Source of the DNA: Gallibacterium salpingitidis | GTDB lineage: Bacteria; Pseudomonadota; Gammaproteobacteria; Enterobacterales; Pasteurellaceae | Reading direction: 5' to 3' | NCBI RefSeq assembly: GCF_001678495.1 | Contig: NZ_JTJL01000039.1 | Location: 1-49,081, forward strand | DNA: 49,081 nt | Shown: one piece after another, positions 9,620 to 19,311 of the stretch | Layout of the letters: each line of letters begins with the position of its first letter | Position numbering within the stretch: position 1 is the first letter of the stretch | Made by a program: the position numbers and the translations under genes | Notes under the pieces: model-generated | Database searches by the model: none | The model's input: only the letters and a program-made list of their open reading frames with translations | Told to the model about the DNA's origin: nothing

Positions 9620-10639
9620 TTAACTGATTTTTGCCAATTCACTCATACGCCAACGCAGACGAACTTCTACTGCCAATCCAGTTTGCTCTCCAGCTTTTAA
9701 ACGTAAAAAACCAGCATAAGCAATCATAGCGCCGTTATCAGTACAAAATTGTGGCGCAGGATAAAATACTTCTCCGCCCAATTTTGTCATCAATTCGCCT
9801 AAACGTTGTCTTAATTGCTTATTAGCACTTACCCCACCAGCAATCACCAGACGTTTTAAACCTGTATCATGTAAAGCTCGCTGACATTTAATCGCCAATG
9901 TATCCACTACTGCCGCTTGGAACGCATAAGCGATATCACAACGCGTTTGCTCATCCTGTTGTGGATGCTGGGCAACCGTATTAGCGGCAAAGGTTTTTAA
10001 TCCTGAGAAACTAAAATCTAATCCAGGACGATCTGTCATTGGTCGAGGGAAAACAAAACGATCTGGATTACCTTTTTCCGCTAATCGTGAAAGCGCAGCA
10101 CCGCCGGGATAATCCAATCCTAATAATTTTGCAGTTTTATCAAAGGCTTCTCCAGCAGCATCATCAATCGATTCTCCAAGTAATTGATAATCACCCACCC
10201 CATTAACACGAATCAATTGGGTATGTCCGCCAGAAACAAGTAATGCAAGAAATGGAAATGCCGGTACACGCTCTTCCAACATTGGCGCTAATAAATGCCC
10301 TTCCATATGATGAACGCCCAACGCAGGGACATTCCAAGCATACGCTAACGAGCGAGCAATCATTGAGCCCACTAATAAAGCGCCAGCCAATCCAGGTCCA
10401 CAAGTATAAGCAACACCATCAATATCCTGTGCTGATAAATTCGCTTCCGCTAATGCCGCTTGAATTAGCGGTGCAGTTTTACGAATATGGTCACGTGAAG
10501 CCAATTCTGGCACTACACCGCCATAATCAGCATGTAAACTAATTTGTGTATAAAGTTGATTGGCGATTAATCCTTGTTTCTCATCATAAATCGCCACACC
10601 GGTTTCATCACAAGAGGTTTCAATCCCTAAAACTTTCAT
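9620..10639 (-). CDS. tsaD: tRNA N6-threonylcarbamoyladenosine transferase subunit TsaD
   Basis: TsaD (formerly Gcp) transfers the threonylcarbamoyl group to A37 of ANN-decoding tRNAs, with TsaB and TsaE. It is 339 aa, against 337 in E. coli. The metal-binding histidines are His111 and His115 in [10 protein letters not shown]. The ASKHA ATPase signatures [10 protein letters not shown] at the N-terminus and VSGGHTQLI are present, as is the C-terminal [10 protein letters not shown]. It is divergent from rpsU with 207 bp between, the neighbourhood seen in E. coli and Haemophilus. Confidence 0.96.
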   Translation of the reverse strand: MKVLGIETSCDETGVAIYDEKQGLIANQLYTQISLHADYGGVVPELASRDHIRKTAPLIQAALAEANLSAQDIDGVAYTCGPGLAGALLVGSMIARSLAYAWNVPALGVHHMEGHLLAPMLEERVPAFPFLALLVSGGHTQLIRVNGVGDYQLLGESIDDAAGEAFDKTAKLLGLDYPGGAALSRLAEKGNPDRFVFPRPMTDRPGLDFSFSGLKTFAANTVAQHPQQDEQTRCDIAYAFQAAVVDTLAIKCQRALHDTGLKRLVIAGGVSANKQLRQRLGELMTKLGGEVFYPAPQFCTDNGAMIAYAGFLRLKAGEQTGLAVEVRLRWRMSELAKIS

Positions 10640-10742
10640 CTGTTTGTTTTATCTAACCAAAAATTGGTCAGCATTTTACTCTTTTTTCTTTTGTTTCTCT
10701 AGTTCACAACTGAATTACAAACAAAATAAGCTGAATCCTCTC

Positions 10743-10772
10743 TTTACTTTTTGTCCTAAAATAGATTAAAAT
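10743..10772 (+). promoter_or_regulatory. Likely promoter of rpsU-dnaG-rpoD
   Basis: A -35-like TTTACT (10743-10748) stands 18 bp before a -10-like TAAAAT (10767-10772), followed by a GC-rich TGCGGCC discriminator. That context suits a growth-rate-controlled ribosomal gene. A small inverted repeat (10778-10783 with 10789-10794) lies at the start of the leader. The match is moderate and other -35 choices exist. Confidence 0.5.
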
Positions 10773-10834
10773 TGCGGCCTTTATTGAGTAAAGGTTATCT
10801 TTGTATAACCATAAAATTGTATAAATTTCATTGA

Positions 10835-11062
<228 letters not shown>

Positions 11063-11094
11063 TTCATTCTTTAATCTAAACGATATATTTTCAA

Positions 11095-11123
11095 AACCGT
11101 GCTTCTTTTATAAGAGCACGGTT
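11095..11123 (+). terminator. Internal terminator between rpsU and dnaG
   Basis: A 9-bp GC-rich stem AACCGTGCT / AGCACGGTT with an 11-nt loop is followed by the T-rich run ATTTCTTTCTT. Its position matches the internal T1 terminator of the E. coli rpsU-dnaG-rpoD operon, which lowers dnaG expression relative to rpsU. The broken T-tract suggests partial termination. Confidence 0.8.
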
Positions 11124-11174
11124 ATTTCTTTCTTATTAACCCACATAATTGTTGGCTAGCTTAAGGTAGATACG

Positions 11175-12968
11175 ATGAAAGGACTCATTCCGCGTACTTT
11201 TATTGATGAACTATTAGCACGTACCAACATTATTGATGTGGTTAATTCTCGTGTAAAACTGAAAAAAGCTGGGCAAAATTATCAAGCCTGTTGCCCTTTC
11301 CATCACGAAAAAACACCATCTTTTGTTGTTAGTCCTAAGAAGCAGTTTTATCACTGTTTTGGTTGTGGCGCACATGGTAATGCCATTTCATTTTTGATGG
11401 ATTACGACAAGATGGAATTCGTCGAAGCGATTGAAGAATTGGCTGCGTTGCAAGGTGTTGAAGTGCCAAGAGAAACATCATCAACAAACACTTATGCAGC
11501 AAGCCAACATTATAAAAGTAAGCGTGATTTACACCAATTAATGCAAGATATTGCAGTTTTTTATCAACAGCAATTAACGCAAGTAATGCCGGCGCAGGCT
11601 TATTTACAGCAACGTGGTTTATCTAATGAAGTCATTCAGCGTTTTGCTATTGGTTTCGCTTCTGGAACAAATTCGGTGCTACGTACTTTTGGTCATTCCA
11701 ATGAAGATCGGCAAAAACTGTTAGATACTGGAATGATTACACAAAACGATTCTGGCACTTATTATGATCGTTTTCGCCAACGTATTATGTTCCCAATTCG
11801 CGATCGACGTGGTCGTACAATTGCTTTTGGTGGGCGTGTTTTAGGTGACGAAAAACCAAAATATTTGAATTCTCCTGAAATGGCTACCTACCATAAAGGC
11901 AATGAATTATATGGGTTATATGAAGCTTTAGAGCAAAATGATAGTCCCGAATATTTATTGGTGGTCGAAGGGTATATGGATGTGGTTGCCCTCGCTCAAT
12001 TTGGCGTCACTAATGCAGTGGCCTCTTTAGGTACTGCCACTACCGGTGAACAAATTCAAATTGCCTATCGTGCCACAGAACAAATTATCTGTTGCTATGA
12101 TGGTGATAATGCAGGGCGTAGTGCCGCATGGCGAGCATTAGAAAATGCTTTACCGCATCTCTATGATGGTCGCCAATTAAAATTTATCTTTTTGCCAGAA
12201 GATGAAGATCCCGATACTTTTATTCGCCAAGTTGGTAAAGAAAAATTTGAAACTTTTTTAGCAGATGCTATTCCAATGAGCGAGTTCTTGTTCCAACATT
12301 TATTGGCGCAAGTTGATCTCAGTACTAAAGATGGTCGTAGTAAATTAGCCGCCCTTGCCGTACCACTAATTGATAAAATTCCAGGTGAAACATTACGTTT
12401 ATATTTACGCAATACGCTAGGACAGAAATTAGGCATCATTGATAGTACTTTGCTTGAAAAAATGCTGCCAACCATGATCGCCAGTGCGACTGAAAAAATG
12501 AAAGAAAATACAGCTGCACTAAAATCAACACCAATGCGTTTATTGATTGCATTACTATTGCAAAATCCTGAGCTTGCAGATAAGCCAATTACACGCGTTT
12601 TATTGAGTAATCCACAAGTATTACAAGATCTAAATCTACCTGGATTATCATTATTTTTACAGATTTATCAAATATGTACAGAAAAAAGCGGCATTACTAC
12701 TGGGCAATTGCTCGAGTTTTGGCGTGATAAGGAAGAAGAAAAAATTATTGAAAAATTGGCGATGTGGGATCATCTGATAAAAGATGATAACATTGAAGCC
12801 TCTTTTTATGGTAATCTAAAATACTTACATTCTAAAGTAATGGAAAAGCGCATAGAAGCGTTAAAAGCGAAAGATCGAACAGATACTTTATCGCTAGATG
12901 AAAAAAAAGAACTGATGGAACTGCTAGCAAACAGTCGAAAATTGCTAGCTTCGGTCTATTCTTCATAA
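11175..12968 (+). CDS. dnaG: DNA primase
   Basis: It synthesises RNA primers for Okazaki fragments and oriC initiation. At 597 aa it is slightly longer than the 581 aa of E. coli. The N-terminal zinc ribbon has Cys40, His43, Cys61 and Cys64. The TOPRIM core follows, with catalytic Glu265 in VVEGYMDVV and the acidic pair Asp309/Asp311 in CYDGDNAGR. A C-terminal helicase-binding domain (about 445-597) contacts DnaB. The long Lys/Glu-rich helices near the end are typical. It is the middle gene of the rpsU-dnaG-rpoD operon, 49 bp before rpoD. Confidence 0.97.
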   Translation: MKGLIPRTFIDELLARTNIIDVVNSRVKLKKAGQNYQACCPFHHEKTPSFVVSPKKQFYHCFGCGAHGNAISFLMDYDKMEFVEAIEELAALQGVEVPRETSSTNTYAASQHYKSKRDLHQLMQDIAVFYQQQLTQVMPAQAYLQQRGLSNEVIQRFAIGFASGTNSVLRTFGHSNEDRQKLLDTGMITQNDSGTYYDRFRQRIMFPIRDRRGRTIAFGGRVLGDEKPKYLNSPEMATYHKGNELYGLYEALEQNDSPEYLLVVEGYMDVVALAQFGVTNAVASLGTATTGEQIQIAYRATEQIICCYDGDNAGRSAAWRALENALPHLYDGRQLKFIFLPEDEDPDTFIRQVGKEKFETFLADAIPMSEFLFQHLLAQVDLSTKDGRSKLAALAVPLIDKIPGETLRLYLRNTLGQKLGIIDSTLLEKMLPTMIASATEKMKENTAALKSTPMRLLIALLLQNPELADKPITRVLLSNPQVLQDLNLPGLSLFLQIYQICTEKSGITTGQLLEFWRDKEEEKIIEKLAMWDHLIKDDNIEASFYGNLKYLHSKVMEKRIEALKAKDRTDTLSLDEKKELMELLANSRKLLASVYSS

Positions 12969-13017
12969 GTATGTGAAGAATGATTTCTGCTAATCAACAA
13001 TTATTGGATGTCAAAAT

Positions 13018-14895
13018 ATGGATCAAAATCCACAATCACAGTTAAAACAATTAATTGCACAAGGCAAGGAACAAGGTTATTTAACCTATGCTGAGGTTAA
13101 TGACAGCTTACCAGAAGACCTCGTTGACGCCGATCAAATAGAAGACATCATTCAGATGATCAACGACATGGGTATTCAAGTACTTGAAACTGCTCCTGAC
13201 GCTGATGATCTTATGTTGAACGAAAATGTTACCGATGAAGATGCAGTAGAAGAAGCGACCCAAGTGCTTTCTAGTGTTGAATCTGAAATTGGTCGTACAA
13301 CAGATCCTGTGCGGATGTATATGCGCGAAATGGGTAGTGTTGAATTATTAACCCGTGAAGGCGAAATTGATATTGCTAAAAGGATCGAAGAAGGAATTAA
13401 TGAAGTTCAATGTGCGGTTGCAGAATACCCGCAAGCACTTGATCATTTATTACAACAATATGATTTAGTTGAAAAAGGTGAAGTCCGTCTTTCTGATTTA
13501 ATTACTGGTTTTGTTGATCCAAATGCGGTAGATACCGAAGACTATTCTAAATTTATGAACGATGATGTCGGAGATGATGATGAAGATGAAATGTCTTCTT
13601 CTGGTGACGATGTGGACGACAGTGATGATGACGAAGATAGTGACAATGATTCAGATAGCAGCTCTGATGGTGATTCAGATAACAGCATTGATCCAGAAGT
13701 TGCACGTGAAAAATTTACTGCATTAAAAGAACAACATCAAAAAACCGTTGAAGCTATCGAAAAATATGGTCGCGGTAATAAAAAAGCGAGAGATCAAATT
13801 ACAGCGCTTTCAGAAGTATTCCAACAATTCCGTCTAGTACCAAAACAATTTGACCTTCTTGTGTTATCAATGCGCGATATGATGAAACGCATTCGTACCC
13901 AAGAAAGACAAATCCAACGCCTTGCAGTTGAATATGCCAAAATGCCAAAAGGTGCATTCCAAAAAGCATTTATTGGTCATGAAACAAACGATGTTTGGGT
14001 AGAAAAAGCCTTAGCTGCTGGCAAAAATTGGTCTGAAAAATTAAAAGACTATGAAAACGATATTCGTCATGCAATTGAATTACTTAAACTAATCGAACAA
14101 GAAAGCGGTTTAACCATCACACAAATCCGTCAAATTGGTGAAAAAATTTCACAAGGCGAATTAAAAGCACGCCGAGCGAAAAAAGAGATGGTTGAGGCTA
14201 ACTTACGTTTAGTTATCTCTATTGCGAAAAAATATACTAACCGCGGATTACAATTCCTTGATTTAATTCAAGAAGGTAATATCGGTTTGATGAAAGCAGT
14301 AGATAAATTTGAATATCGTCGTGGTTATAAATTCTCTACTTATGCAACTTGGTGGATTCGTCAGGCAATTACTCGTTCGATTGCTGACCAAGCGCGTACT
14401 ATTCGTATTCCTGTGCATATGATTGAAACGATTAATAAACTGAATCGTATCTCGCGTCAAATGCTACAAGAAATGGGACGTGAAGCTTCTCCAGAAGAAT
14501 TAGCAGAACGCATGGGCATGCCGGAAGATAAAATCCGCAAGGTATTGAAAATTGCCAAAGAACCTATTTCTATGGAAACTCCAATTGGTGATGACGATGA
14601 TTCACATTTAGGTGACTTTATCGAAGACAATACTTTAGAACTTCCTCTAGATTCTGCAACAGCACAAAGCTTAAAAGTAGCAACACACGAAGTTCTAGAA
14701 GGTCTAACACCTCGTGAAGCGAAAGTGCTAAGAATGCGTTTTGGTATTGATATGAATACCGACCATACACTAGAAGAAGTGGGTAAACAGTTTGATGTAA
14801 CACGTGAACGTATTCGTCAAATTGAAGCTAAAGCATTACGTAAATTACGTCACCCAAGCCGTTCAGAAACATTACGTAGTTTCTTAGACGAATAA
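13018..14895 (+). CDS. rpoD: RNA polymerase sigma-70 factor RpoD
   Basis: The primary sigma factor, 625 aa against 613 in E. coli. Region 1.1 occupies roughly 1-80. Region 1.2 begins [11 protein letters not shown] (96-106). Regions 2.3-2.4 contain [17 protein letters not shown], region 3 follows, and region 4.2 has the helix-turn-helix [20 protein letters not shown]. The non-conserved insert between 1.2 and 2.1 carries an unusually long Asp/Ser/Glu stretch at about 181-222, which accounts for the extra length. It closes the macromolecular synthesis operon and is followed by a strong terminator. Confidence 0.98.
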   Translation: MDQNPQSQLKQLIAQGKEQGYLTYAEVNDSLPEDLVDADQIEDIIQMINDMGIQVLETAPDADDLMLNENVTDEDAVEEATQVLSSVESEIGRTTDPVRMYMREMGSVELLTREGEIDIAKRIEEGINEVQCAVAEYPQALDHLLQQYDLVEKGEVRLSDLITGFVDPNAVDTEDYSKFMNDDVGDDDEDEMSSSGDDVDDSDDDEDSDNDSDSSSDGDSDNSIDPEVAREKFTALKEQHQKTVEAIEKYGRGNKKARDQITALSEVFQQFRLVPKQFDLLVLSMRDMMKRIRTQERQIQRLAVEYAKMPKGAFQKAFIGHETNDVWVEKALAAGKNWSEKLKDYENDIRHAIELLKLIEQESGLTITQIRQIGEKISQGELKARRAKKEMVEANLRLVISIAKKYTNRGLQFLDLIQEGNIGLMKAVDKFEYRRGYKFSTYATWWIRQAITRSIADQARTIRIPVHMIETINKLNRISRQMLQEMGREASPEELAERMGMPEDKIRKVLKIAKEPISMETPIGDDDDSHLGDFIEDNTLELPLDSATAQSLKVATHEVLEGLTPREAKVLRMRFGIDMNTDHTLEEVGKQFDVTRERIRQIEAKALRKLRHPSRSETLRSFLDE

Positions 14896-14916
14896 GTGAA
14901 CAAAAAATCAAAGCAT

Positions 14917-14952
14917 AAATAAGGTCAAGTGAAATACTCGACCTTATTTTTT
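14917..14952 (+). terminator. Terminator after rpoD
   Basis: A 14-bp stem with one mismatch (outer arms 14917-14926 and 14940-14949) closes on a 5-nt loop and ends in a T-run. This is a standard intrinsic terminator, 22 bp after the rpoD stop. Confidence 0.88.
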
Positions 14953-14973
14953 GTCTATTAGACATATAAAAAA

Positions 14974-15002
14974 GGCCTCTGATCCCTTATGGAACAGAGG
15001 CC
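14974..15002 (-). terminator. Terminator of the small Lys/His-rich protein gene
   Basis: A 12-bp GC-rich stem with one mismatch (14974-14985 with 14991-15002) and a 5-nt loop is followed on the minus strand by TTTTTTATATG. It lies about 32 bp beyond the stop of the minus-strand gene at 15034-15339, so it is the terminator for that gene. Confidence 0.85.
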
Positions 15003-15033
15003 AAGAGGCACTACAGGAATAATATTTTATTTT

Positions 15034-15339
15034 TTATGCTGCTACTTTAGGTTCTACATGTGCTCCTTTTTTAAGATGTTCTTGCTTTCCTGCTTTCTTG
15101 GCAATCAAATGATGTTTCACACCTTTTTCTTGCTTAGCTGCACTAATATGCTTTCTTTCCATAGCCACAGGCTTTTTCGCTTCAGTATTTAATTCATGTT
15201 TCGGCATGATTTGTTCTGCTTTAGCTTTAGGTTCTACTTGATGAGGTAAATCCCCAGCTGCTTGTGCAACACCAACAGTTGCCATCGCAAAAACAGAAAC
15301 TAACAATGAACTAACAAGCATTTTTTTATTAACTAACAT
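15034..15339 (-). CDS. Small exported Lys/His-rich protein of unknown function
   Basis: A 101-aa protein with a clear Sec signal peptide: basic start MLVNKKM, hydrophobic core, and likely cleavage after GVAQA near residue 27. The mature part has no hydrophobic segment and is rich in Lys, His, Glu and Ala, with strings such as KKPVAMERKH and KKAGKQEHLKK. It contains no cysteine. The composition recalls the periplasmic acid-shock protein Asr of E. coli, but I see no alignable motif, so this is a resemblance only. The AAGGAG ribosome site is well placed and the gene has its own terminator, so it is probably a real monocistronic gene. Confidence 0.75.
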   Translation of the reverse strand: MLVNKKMLVSSLLVSVFAMATVGVAQAAGDLPHQVEPKAKAEQIMPKHELNTEAKKPVAMERKHISAAKQEKGVKHHLIAKKAGKQEHLKKGAHVEPKVAA

Positions 15340-15527
15340 AATTGAATACTCCTTATAGAGTGTTTTTGTTTTTTTATGAACGGAAACCGTTCGCCTTCAT
15401 GTGGCGCATCTTAGTCCTGAATAATTAGCCGAAAATGAGTAACTACACCGATTTATTTCAAAAGAAAAAATAAATTTGTATCTTTTTTAGCCATAGCTCT
15501 TATAGGTTATTTTTAATACCGCAATAA

Positions 15528-15543
15528 TGTGATCTAAATCACA
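15528..15543 (+). promoter_or_regulatory. CRP binding site 1 of mtlA
   Basis: TGTGATCTAAATCACA matches the CRP consensus TGTGA-N6-TCACA perfectly. It lies 184 bp before the mtlA start. Catabolite control of the mannitol operon by cAMP-CRP is known in enteric bacteria. Confidence 0.88.
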
Positions 15544-15567
15544 CAAAAAATCAAATACATACAATAT

Positions 15568-15583
15568 TGTGATATAAATCACA
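15568..15583 (+). promoter_or_regulatory. CRP binding site 2 of mtlA
   Basis: TGTGATATAAATCACA is a second perfect CRP consensus site, centred exactly 40 bp downstream of site 1. That is close to four helical turns, so two CRP dimers would sit on the same DNA face. Confidence 0.88.
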
Positions 15584-15711
15584 TTTATTAAAAAGTTGTA
15601 AAAAAATTTTATTTGAACTACATCACATTTTTGAGATCAAAAATTTCTCGTTTTTAAAACTATGTGTTAATTTTTGCACGAAATTTCTTCTCCATTATTG
15701 AGGATCAAATT

Positions 15712-17577
15712 ATGGCTTCTACACAAACAAAATTACGCATACAAAATTTTGGTCGTTTTCTCTCCAATATGGTAATGCCAAATATCGGGGCATTTATCGC
15801 TTGGGGATTTATCACCGCACTATTTATTCCAACTGGTTGGATTCCTAATGAAACTCTAGGAAAACTTGTTGGGCCAATGATCACTTACTTACTACCATTA
15901 TTAATCGGTTACACTGGTGGACGTTTAGTAGGTGGCGATCGTGGCGCTGTTGTTGGTGCAATCACTACTATGGGTGTTGTTGTCGGTTCAGATATCCCAA
16001 TGTTTTTAGGTGCAATGATTGCAGGCCCGCTTGGTGGTTTCGCAATCAAAAAATTTGATAAATGGGTAGATGGCAAAATCAAAAGTGGTTTTGAGATGTT
16101 AGTAAATAACTTCTCAGCAGGCATCATCGGTATGATTTGTGCATTAATTGCATTCTTAGCCATTGGTCCAGCAGTAAAAACATTATCTACTGCACTCGCA
16201 GCAGGCGTTGATGTTCTTGTTAAAGCAAATTTACTACCATTAACTTCACTTTTTGTTGAACCTGCAAAAATCCTATTCTTAAACAACGCAATTAACCATG
16301 GTATTTTCTCACCATTGGGTATTCAACAATCACAAGAATTTGGTCAATCTATTTTCTTCTTAATTGAAGCAAACCCAGGCCCAGGTTTAGGTGTGTTACT
16401 TGCTTATATGTTATTTGGTAAAGGTTCTGCAAAACAAACTGCAAGTGGTGCTGTAATTATCCACTTCTTCGGTGGTATTCATGAAATCTACTTCCCATAT
16501 GTATTAATGAATCCACGTCTTATCCTAGCAGTTATCGCTGGCGGTATGTCAGGTGTATTAACACTTACTTTAACTCATTCTGGTCTTGTTGCTCCAGCTT
16601 CACCAGGTTCAATTTTTGCTGTATTACTTATGACGCCAAAAGCTTCTATGTTCGGCGTAATTCTTGCTGTCATTATTGCTTGTGCAGTGTCATTCGTAAT
16701 CGCATCATTCTTCTTAAAACTACAAAAAACGGAAGGTTCTTTAGAAGAAGCGACAGCGCAAGTTAAAAATCTTAAAGCTGCACCAACAGCAAATGTGAAT
16801 CATGTTGAAATCAACTATGCTGGTTTGAAAAAAATCTTTGTTTCTTGCGATGCAGGTATGGGTTCAAGTGCAATGGGTGCAAGTATGCTTCGTAAAAAAG
16901 TGAAAGAAGCTGGCTTACCAGTTGAAGTAGCAAACTGCGCTATTAACGACTTACCTGAAGATGCCCGTTTAGTTATTACCCACCAAGATTTAACTTTACG
17001 TGCTAAACAACATGTTCCAAATGCAGTACATCTTTCATTAACCAACTTCTTAGATAACAAATTCTATGACAGCTTAGTTAATGAATTAAAAGCAGAACTT
17101 AATGCAAAGCCAGTACAGGCAACAACTGAAAGTGCGACGAAAGAAACTTTCGCCTTAGCTGCTAACCAAGTATTTTTAGGATTAAGCGCAGCAACTAAAG
17201 AAGAAGCTATCCGTTTTGCTGGTGAACAACTTGTTAAAGGTGGTTTCGTACAACCAAGTTATGTTGAAGCAATGTTAGAACGTGAAAAACTTGTATCTAC
17301 TTATCTTGGTGAAGGTGTCGCGGTACCTCATGGTACTATTGAAGCAAAAGATGCTGTATTGAAAACCGGGATTGTATTCTGTCAATATCCAAATGGTGTT
17401 CGTTTCACTGATGAAGAAGATGGCGTAGCAAAATTAGTGATTGGTATTGCTGCACGCAATAATGAACATATCCAAGTGGTATCTGCAATTACCAACGCAT
17501 TGGATAGCGAAGAAGCAATCAACACTCTCACTACTACAGGCGATGTAGAAAAAGTGTTAGCATTACTTAAAGGTTAA
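15712..17577 (+). CDS. mtlA: Mannitol-specific PTS enzyme IICBA
   Basis: It imports mannitol and phosphorylates it to mannitol 1-phosphate at the inner membrane. The ATG at 15712 (MASTQTKLRIQ), preceded by TTGAGG, gives 621 aa; an upstream GTG at 15664 would add 16 residues without family support. Domains run EIIC (about 1-340, multiple membrane helices, GGIHEIYFPYV), EIIB with phospho-acceptor Cys379 in VSCDAGMGSSAMG, and EIIA with phospho-His540 in AVPHGTIEAKD. It begins the mtlADR operon behind paired CRP sites. A terminator-like hairpin follows immediately. Confidence 0.96.
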   Translation: MASTQTKLRIQNFGRFLSNMVMPNIGAFIAWGFITALFIPTGWIPNETLGKLVGPMITYLLPLLIGYTGGRLVGGDRGAVVGAITTMGVVVGSDIPMFLGAMIAGPLGGFAIKKFDKWVDGKIKSGFEMLVNNFSAGIIGMICALIAFLAIGPAVKTLSTALAAGVDVLVKANLLPLTSLFVEPAKILFLNNAINHGIFSPLGIQQSQEFGQSIFFLIEANPGPGLGVLLAYMLFGKGSAKQTASGAVIIHFFGGIHEIYFPYVLMNPRLILAVIAGGMSGVLTLTLTHSGLVAPASPGSIFAVLLMTPKASMFGVILAVIIACAVSFVIASFFLKLQKTEGSLEEATAQVKNLKAAPTANVNHVEINYAGLKKIFVSCDAGMGSSAMGASMLRKKVKEAGLPVEVANCAINDLPEDARLVITHQDLTLRAKQHVPNAVHLSLTNFLDNKFYDSLVNELKAELNAKPVQATTESATKETFALAANQVFLGLSAATKEEAIRFAGEQLVKGGFVQPSYVEAMLEREKLVSTYLGEGVAVPHGTIEAKDAVLKTGIVFCQYPNGVRFTDEEDGVAKLVIGIAARNNEHIQVVSAITNALDSEEAINTLTTTGDVEKVLALLKG

Positions 17578-17586
17578 TATGAAGTA

Positions 17587-17620
17587 AGAACGTAGTGTAA
17601 CCACTACGTTCTTTTTATTT
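17587..17620 (+). terminator. Attenuating hairpin between mtlA and mtlD
   Basis: A perfect 11-bp stem (17587-17597 with 17602-17612) with a TAAC loop is followed by TTTTATTT. It has intrinsic terminator form yet lies in the 55-bp gap inside the operon. It probably causes partial termination or protects the mtlA 3' end, making MtlA more abundant than MtlD and MtlR. Confidence 0.75.
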
Positions 17621-17632
17621 AGGAGAATTAGA

Positions 17633-18787
17633 ATGAAAGCATTACATTTTGGTGCAGGTAATATTGGACGTGGTTTTATTGGTAAATTACTTGCTGATGC
17701 AGGTATCCACGTTACTTTCGCTGATATTAATGAAACGGTAATCAATCTATTGAATAAACAACAATCATACTCGGTAAAAATTGTTGGTGAAGGACAAAAT
17801 AAAATCGAGATCGTCAAAAATGTTGATGGACTCAATTCAGCTAATCAAGATCAATTGTTAGCAAAAATTCAAGAAGTCGATCTTATCACTACCGCAATCG
17901 GCGCAGGTGTATTAAAAATTATCTCTAAATCATTAGCGCAAGGTTTATTGGCACGTATCCAACAAGGCAATACCAAACCATTAAATGTGATTGCTTGTGA
18001 AAATATGGTTCGTGGAACTACCGCCTTAAAAGAACACATTTTCACGCATTTATCCGAAGATGAACAAAAACTCGTTAGTCAATATGTTGGCTTTGTTGAT
18101 TCAGCCGTCGATAGAATTGTGCCGCCAGTAGAAGCTAATGCAGAAGATCCATTACAAGTCACAGTTGAAGAATTTAGTGAATGGATTGTCGATGAAACTC
18201 AATTCAAAGGCGAAATTCCTAATATTCCAGGTATGGAACGTACTGATAATTTAATGGCGTTTATCGAACGTAAATTATTCACACTCAACACTGGACACGC
18301 TGTAACAGCTTATTTAGGTAAATTAGCTGGCTATCAATTTGTAAAACAATCAATTGATGACGAAAATATCAAGCAACAAGTAAAAGCAGTAATGCAAGAA
18401 AGTGGTGCTGTATTAATCAAACGTTATAATTTCGACCCAGCAGCTCATACTGCTTATATCGAAAAAATTCTAAAACGTTTTGCAAACCCATACTTACAAG
18501 ATGATGTTGATCGTGTTGGTCGTGAACCTTTACGCAAACTCAGCTATAATGACCGCCTTATCAAGCCATTACGAGGTACTTTGGAATACCAATTACCTCA
18601 TAGCATGATTTGTAAAGCAGTAGCCGCAGCATTATGTTACACCAACGCTAATGATCCACAAGCCGTAGAACTGCAGCAAACCCTTGCAGAACAAGGCGTT
18701 ATTGCAACTTTAACTAAATATACTGGCCTTGACGACCAAGCGATTTTTGCTGAAATTGCACAAGCATATGCTGCATTAAAACACTAA
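17633..18787 (+). CDS. mtlD: Mannitol-1-phosphate 5-dehydrogenase
   Basis: It oxidises mannitol 1-phosphate to fructose 6-phosphate with NAD+. At 384 aa it matches the E. coli enzyme (382). The N-terminal dinucleotide-binding motif [12 protein letters not shown] is at residues 6-17. The polyol dehydrogenase block with [20 protein letters not shown] contains the Lys of the catalytic site. The ribosome site AGGAGAA is 6-7 bp before the ATG. It lies between mtlA and mtlR and completes mannitol entry into glycolysis. Confidence 0.96.
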   Translation: MKALHFGAGNIGRGFIGKLLADAGIHVTFADINETVINLLNKQQSYSVKIVGEGQNKIEIVKNVDGLNSANQDQLLAKIQEVDLITTAIGAGVLKIISKSLAQGLLARIQQGNTKPLNVIACENMVRGTTALKEHIFTHLSEDEQKLVSQYVGFVDSAVDRIVPPVEANAEDPLQVTVEEFSEWIVDETQFKGEIPNIPGMERTDNLMAFIERKLFTLNTGHAVTAYLGKLAGYQFVKQSIDDENIKQQVKAVMQESGAVLIKRYNFDPAAHTAYIEKILKRFANPYLQDDVDRVGREPLRKLSYNDRLIKPLRGTLEYQLPHSMICKAVAAALCYTNANDPQAVELQQTLAEQGVIATLTKYTGLDDQAIFAEIAQAYAALKH

Positions 18788-18807
18788 TTGTTTAGGAAAG
18801 GGTCTAA

Positions 18808-19311
18808 ATGATCGAAGAAAAACTTAATGAAGTTACCACTGCACGCGGTTTAATTATTGCAGCAGTAACCATTTTTGATGAAGCGATTGATCATTTAATT
18901 AATAAGGTTTTTCGTAAAACAGATTTTGTGGTTGAATCCGTTATTGAATCACTCTTTGAACATTCAGGCCCTTTATTCGACTTTAAAATACGTCTTAAAG
19001 TACTTTTAGGCTTAGGCGTTATTTCCAAAGAAATTTTTGAAGATATTAATGCCTTTATCAAATTAAAGGAAATTATTAACAATCAAGAACAAGAAGCCTC
19101 TTTCAGTGATCCTATGTTCTTGAAATTTATCCAACAGTTACATTGCATTAAAGAATCTTTATTTATAAAAGATCCTATTCCCGATCCTAAGGCAACAGAT
19201 TCACTATTAGAACAAGTCAAAATTATCCGTTGGGAAAAAATGATTCGTTCCTATTTAATTCTTTCTATTTTGCATATTAATGAAGCGCTGCAAATAGAGA
19301 GTCCTTTGTAA
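18808..19311 (+). CDS. mtlR: Mannitol operon repressor MtlR
   Basis: A 167-aa cytoplasmic helical protein of the MtlR family; E. coli MtlR is 195 aa. Family features are the segment LIIAAVTIFDEAIDHLINKVF and the later FDFKIRLKVLLGLGVISKEIFEDIN. In enteric bacteria MtlR represses mtlADR, but it lacks a classical DNA-binding motif and its mode of action is not clear. It is the third gene of the mannitol operon, 20 bp after mtlD. I see no convincing terminator after it. Confidence 0.88.
   Translation: MIEEKLNEVTTARGLIIAAVTIFDEAIDHLINKVFRKTDFVVESVIESLFEHSGPLFDFKIRLKVLLGLGVISKEIFEDINAFIKLKEIINNQEQEASFSDPMFLKFIQQLHCIKESLFIKDPIPDPKATDSLLEQVKIIRWEKMIRSYLILSILHINEALQIESPL

Larger units (their letters stand above)
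15340..15711. other. Intergenic region upstream of mtlA
   Basis: A 372-bp AT-rich stretch between the divergent small exported-protein gene and mtlA. It contains the two CRP sites listed separately. A CATCACATTTTT stretch (about 15621) resembles a third half-site. No open frame of interest and no RNA gene are evident. The core promoters of both genes must lie here, but I cannot place them with confidence. Confidence 0.6.
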
